From contig KN880434.1 of the NCBI GenBank assembly GCA_000934385.1, positions 124,001 through 188,000 on the forward strand: a stretch of DNA of 64,000 nt. The letters run 5' to 3'. Shown here piece after piece: positions 62,729 through 64,000 of the stretch (position 1 is its first letter; the number at the start of each line of letters is the position of its first letter). The stretch is from Cylindrobasidium torrendii FP15055 ss-10. Taxonomy: Eukaryota > Basidiomycota > Agaricomycetes > Agaricales > Physalacriaceae. The translations under genes and the position numbers were made by a program. Below the pieces are notes generated by a model. That model searched no databases. It was not told the origin of the DNA and worked only from the letters and a program-made list of their open reading frames with translations.

Positions 62729-64000
62729 ATGGCAAGGAGCGCCGCGTTGAACCCAGCATCCATGCCATTTGAGCCCACGATTTTCTCGTCATCACCGACA
62801 AGCCGCGGCCCACTTATTGAAGACGAATTTGGTTCCAAACACCATACGCGCAACCTTCGCACGGACGACGTGCAGCGTAGTTCAATATCATCGTTGTCGG
62901 GCTCGGAATACCGGACCGCAAGGACGTCGCCCAGCCCGCCTCAGGACTTTGCTGGGTCCCCCTTTGACCGTTCGTCGCCATCTTTTCGACAAATGGAAGG
63001 GAACAGGCAGTACTCGCCCCTCGACACTGGGCGCCGGGAGCCCAGCATGTTAGGCACTTTTGAGTCCAACGACTCCAACGCTACGACCCCCGGCCCAGCG
63101 TCGATGGAGAACGGCGCGTCGTTTTTCCCACTTCAGAACTTTCGGGATCGTAACGCGTCAGCGACGACAAACGGAACAGTTCCAATCTCTGCCTCGCCGG
63201 TCTCGTCGTCGGGGGGCAGCCATGCGGACCACATGCAGTCTCTAGAGGATCAGATCAAGGCCCTCCCCATGATGCGCGATCTCCGAGACCGCCTCGTCCG
63301 GTGCGAGTTCACGACAAGGGAGATACAGCAAAACCTTGTCGAACTCAGTTCTAAAGTCAACCTTCTTGTTGAGCGCCAACTGGCCACCCCGATGCCGCCT
63401 CCACCACCCCCACCCCAGTCACAGCCCGAGTTCAAGGACCCGTTCTCTGGCAATGGCCTCCGCCGCCCTACTTTCCCGCAGATGCCGCCACCGTCGCTTA
63501 CTCCCCGCCCTTCGATCGTTGGCATTTCCCCGAACCAGACATCCCCATCCGACGACATTTCAACGATTTCCCAACGACTCAACACCCTAACTTCATCTGT
63601 CGGGCAACTTCTTGCGCTACAAACCCAGCAGATTGTGAACCAGCAGGCCGGCCCGTCCATGCCTCCCATGGGTGGCCTCCCTCCGCTGGGTCCCAATGGC
63701 CTCATGGGCCCCAAGGGGCAGCCTCCGCCCGGCAATCTTGATTTCATGCCTCCCAATGTAAACCCTGCGCTCAACCGGGGCAACTTGAACCGCCCGCCAA
63801 ACATGCAGAATATGCCGCCAAACATGCAAAATAGTCTGCAGAACCTGCAGAACAGCATGCAGAGCAATATTCAAAACATCCAGAATAATATGCAAAATGG
63901 CGGTCCAGGTCGTATGCCCGCGCCCCCCATGCGTACTTGGTCCACTGGCAACCTGGACATTCCTGTCCGTCCGCCCGACGTTATGGGGCCCGGACGTTCC
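62729..64000 (+). CDS. Disordered Asn/Gln/Pro-rich protein (partial, 3' end off window)
   Basis: An open frame of 424 codons runs from ATG 62729 to the right edge without a stop. It starts MARSAALNPASMPFEPTIFS and is Ser/Pro/Asn-rich for 160 residues. A coiled-coil-like helix follows at about 170-220 (LEDQIKALPMMRDLRDRLVR and IQQNLVELSSKVNLLVERQL), then a poly-Pro run, then a second helix ISQRLNTLTSSVGQLLALQT. Residues of about 357-391 contain a seven-residue N-M-Q-N repeat (PNMQNMPPNMQNSLQNLQNS and more). I do not recognise it; a fungal transcription factor with its DNA-binding domain beyond the edge is one possibility. No intron is needed inside the visible part. Confidence 0.75.
   Translation, partial: MARSAALNPASMPFEPTIFSSSPTSRGPLIEDEFGSKHHTRNLRTDDVQRSSISSLSGSEYRTARTSPSPPQDFAGSPFDRSSPSFRQMEGNRQYSPLDTGRREPSMLGTFESNDSNATTPGPASMENGASFFPLQNFRDRNASATTNGTVPISASPVSSSGGSHADHMQSLEDQIKALPMMRDLRDRLVRCEFTTREIQQNLVELSSKVNLLVERQLATPMPPPPPPPQSQPEFKDPFSGNGLRRPTFPQMPPPSLTPRPSIVGISPNQTSPSDDISTISQRLNTLTSSVGQLLALQTQQIVNQQAGPSMPPMGGLPPLGPNGLMGPKGQPPPGNLDFMPPNVNPALNRGNLNRPPNMQNMPPNMQNSLQNLQNSMQSNIQNIQNNMQNGGPGRMPAPPMRTWSTGNLDIPVRPPDVMGPGRS
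63799..63900 (+). repeat. Degenerate heptapeptide-coding repeat (NMQN motif)
   Basis: About five degenerate 21-nt units coding PNMQNMP, PNMQNSL, QNLQNSM, QSNIQNI and QNNMQNG within the right-edge gene. The seven-residue spacing may build a coiled coil or a low-complexity prion-like segment. Confidence 0.7.

Noticed and set aside
1..64000. Mobile elements, CRISPR arrays or a secondary-metabolite cluster
   Set aside because: No terminal repeats, transposase, reverse transcriptase, spaced repeats or biosynthetic core enzymes were seen; the window is mostly housekeeping genes.

Overview
This window is a gene-dense stretch of a filamentous fungal chromosome, almost certainly an Agaricomycete-type basidiomycete. 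Nearly every gene is split by introns of about 45-63 nt, often with GTGCGT/GTGAGT donors and a CTAAC/CTGAC-like branch site just before the acceptor. The families are fungal: Zn2Cys6 regulators, an HMG-box regulator, a Nem1 phosphatase, a full-length ABCG pump and a Lag1 ceramide synthase. I saw no plasmid, phage, CRISPR, rRNA or convincing tRNA. Feature coordinates run from start codon to stop codon and include introns; I built the splice models by hand from reading frame, splice signals and family conservation.

Layout. 1-5.2 kb: GPN3 GTPase (cut by the left edge), retromer VPS26, GPI-anchor transferase PIG-A/Gpi3 and a small unknown protein. 5.2-11.2 kb: a long promoter with repeated TGCGCCAT boxes, a methionine-permease-like transporter, a short-chain dehydrogenase and an unknown leucine-rich protein. 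11.8-24.6 kb: condensin SMC2, an unknown protein with a possible CaaX end, IBA57, a holo-ACP synthase, Elongator subunit ELP2, and a Zn2Cys6 regulator with two zinc clusters in tandem. 25-33 kb: a mitochondrial pyruvate dehydrogenase kinase, an FMN-binding oxidase-like protein, an Hsp31/DJ-1 protein, a voltage-gated K+ channel, a previously hidden 60-residue membrane protein gene, and Nem1. 33-44 kb: ESCRT-III SNF7, ceramide synthase, U2 snRNP B''-like protein, an RS-rich unknown and cohesin SMC1. 44-64 kb: full-length ABCG transporter, MOB1, a BTB protein, helicase DBP8, a second Zn2Cys6 regulator, an HMG-box factor, SUA5, FMC1, an RRM protein and the start of a disordered Asn/Gln-rich protein cut by the right edge.

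The genes are mostly housekeeping and do not form one pathway, but there are themes. Mitochondrial upkeep is represented by IBA57, holo-ACP synthase, PDK and FMC1. Chromosome structure and mitotic exit are represented by SMC1, SMC2 and MOB1. Membrane and lipid biology is represented by PIG-A, Lag1, Nem1, VPS26 and SNF7. tRNA modification is represented by ELP2 and SUA5. Several neighbours are divergent with under 110 bp between start codons.

The most unusual signals are in gene structure. One regulator has a duplicated zinc cluster whose two copies share intron positions and 13-nt microexons. The other regulator has a 6-nt microexon inside its zinc cluster. Three introns need GC donors, and a compact small-protein gene was hidden by its introns.
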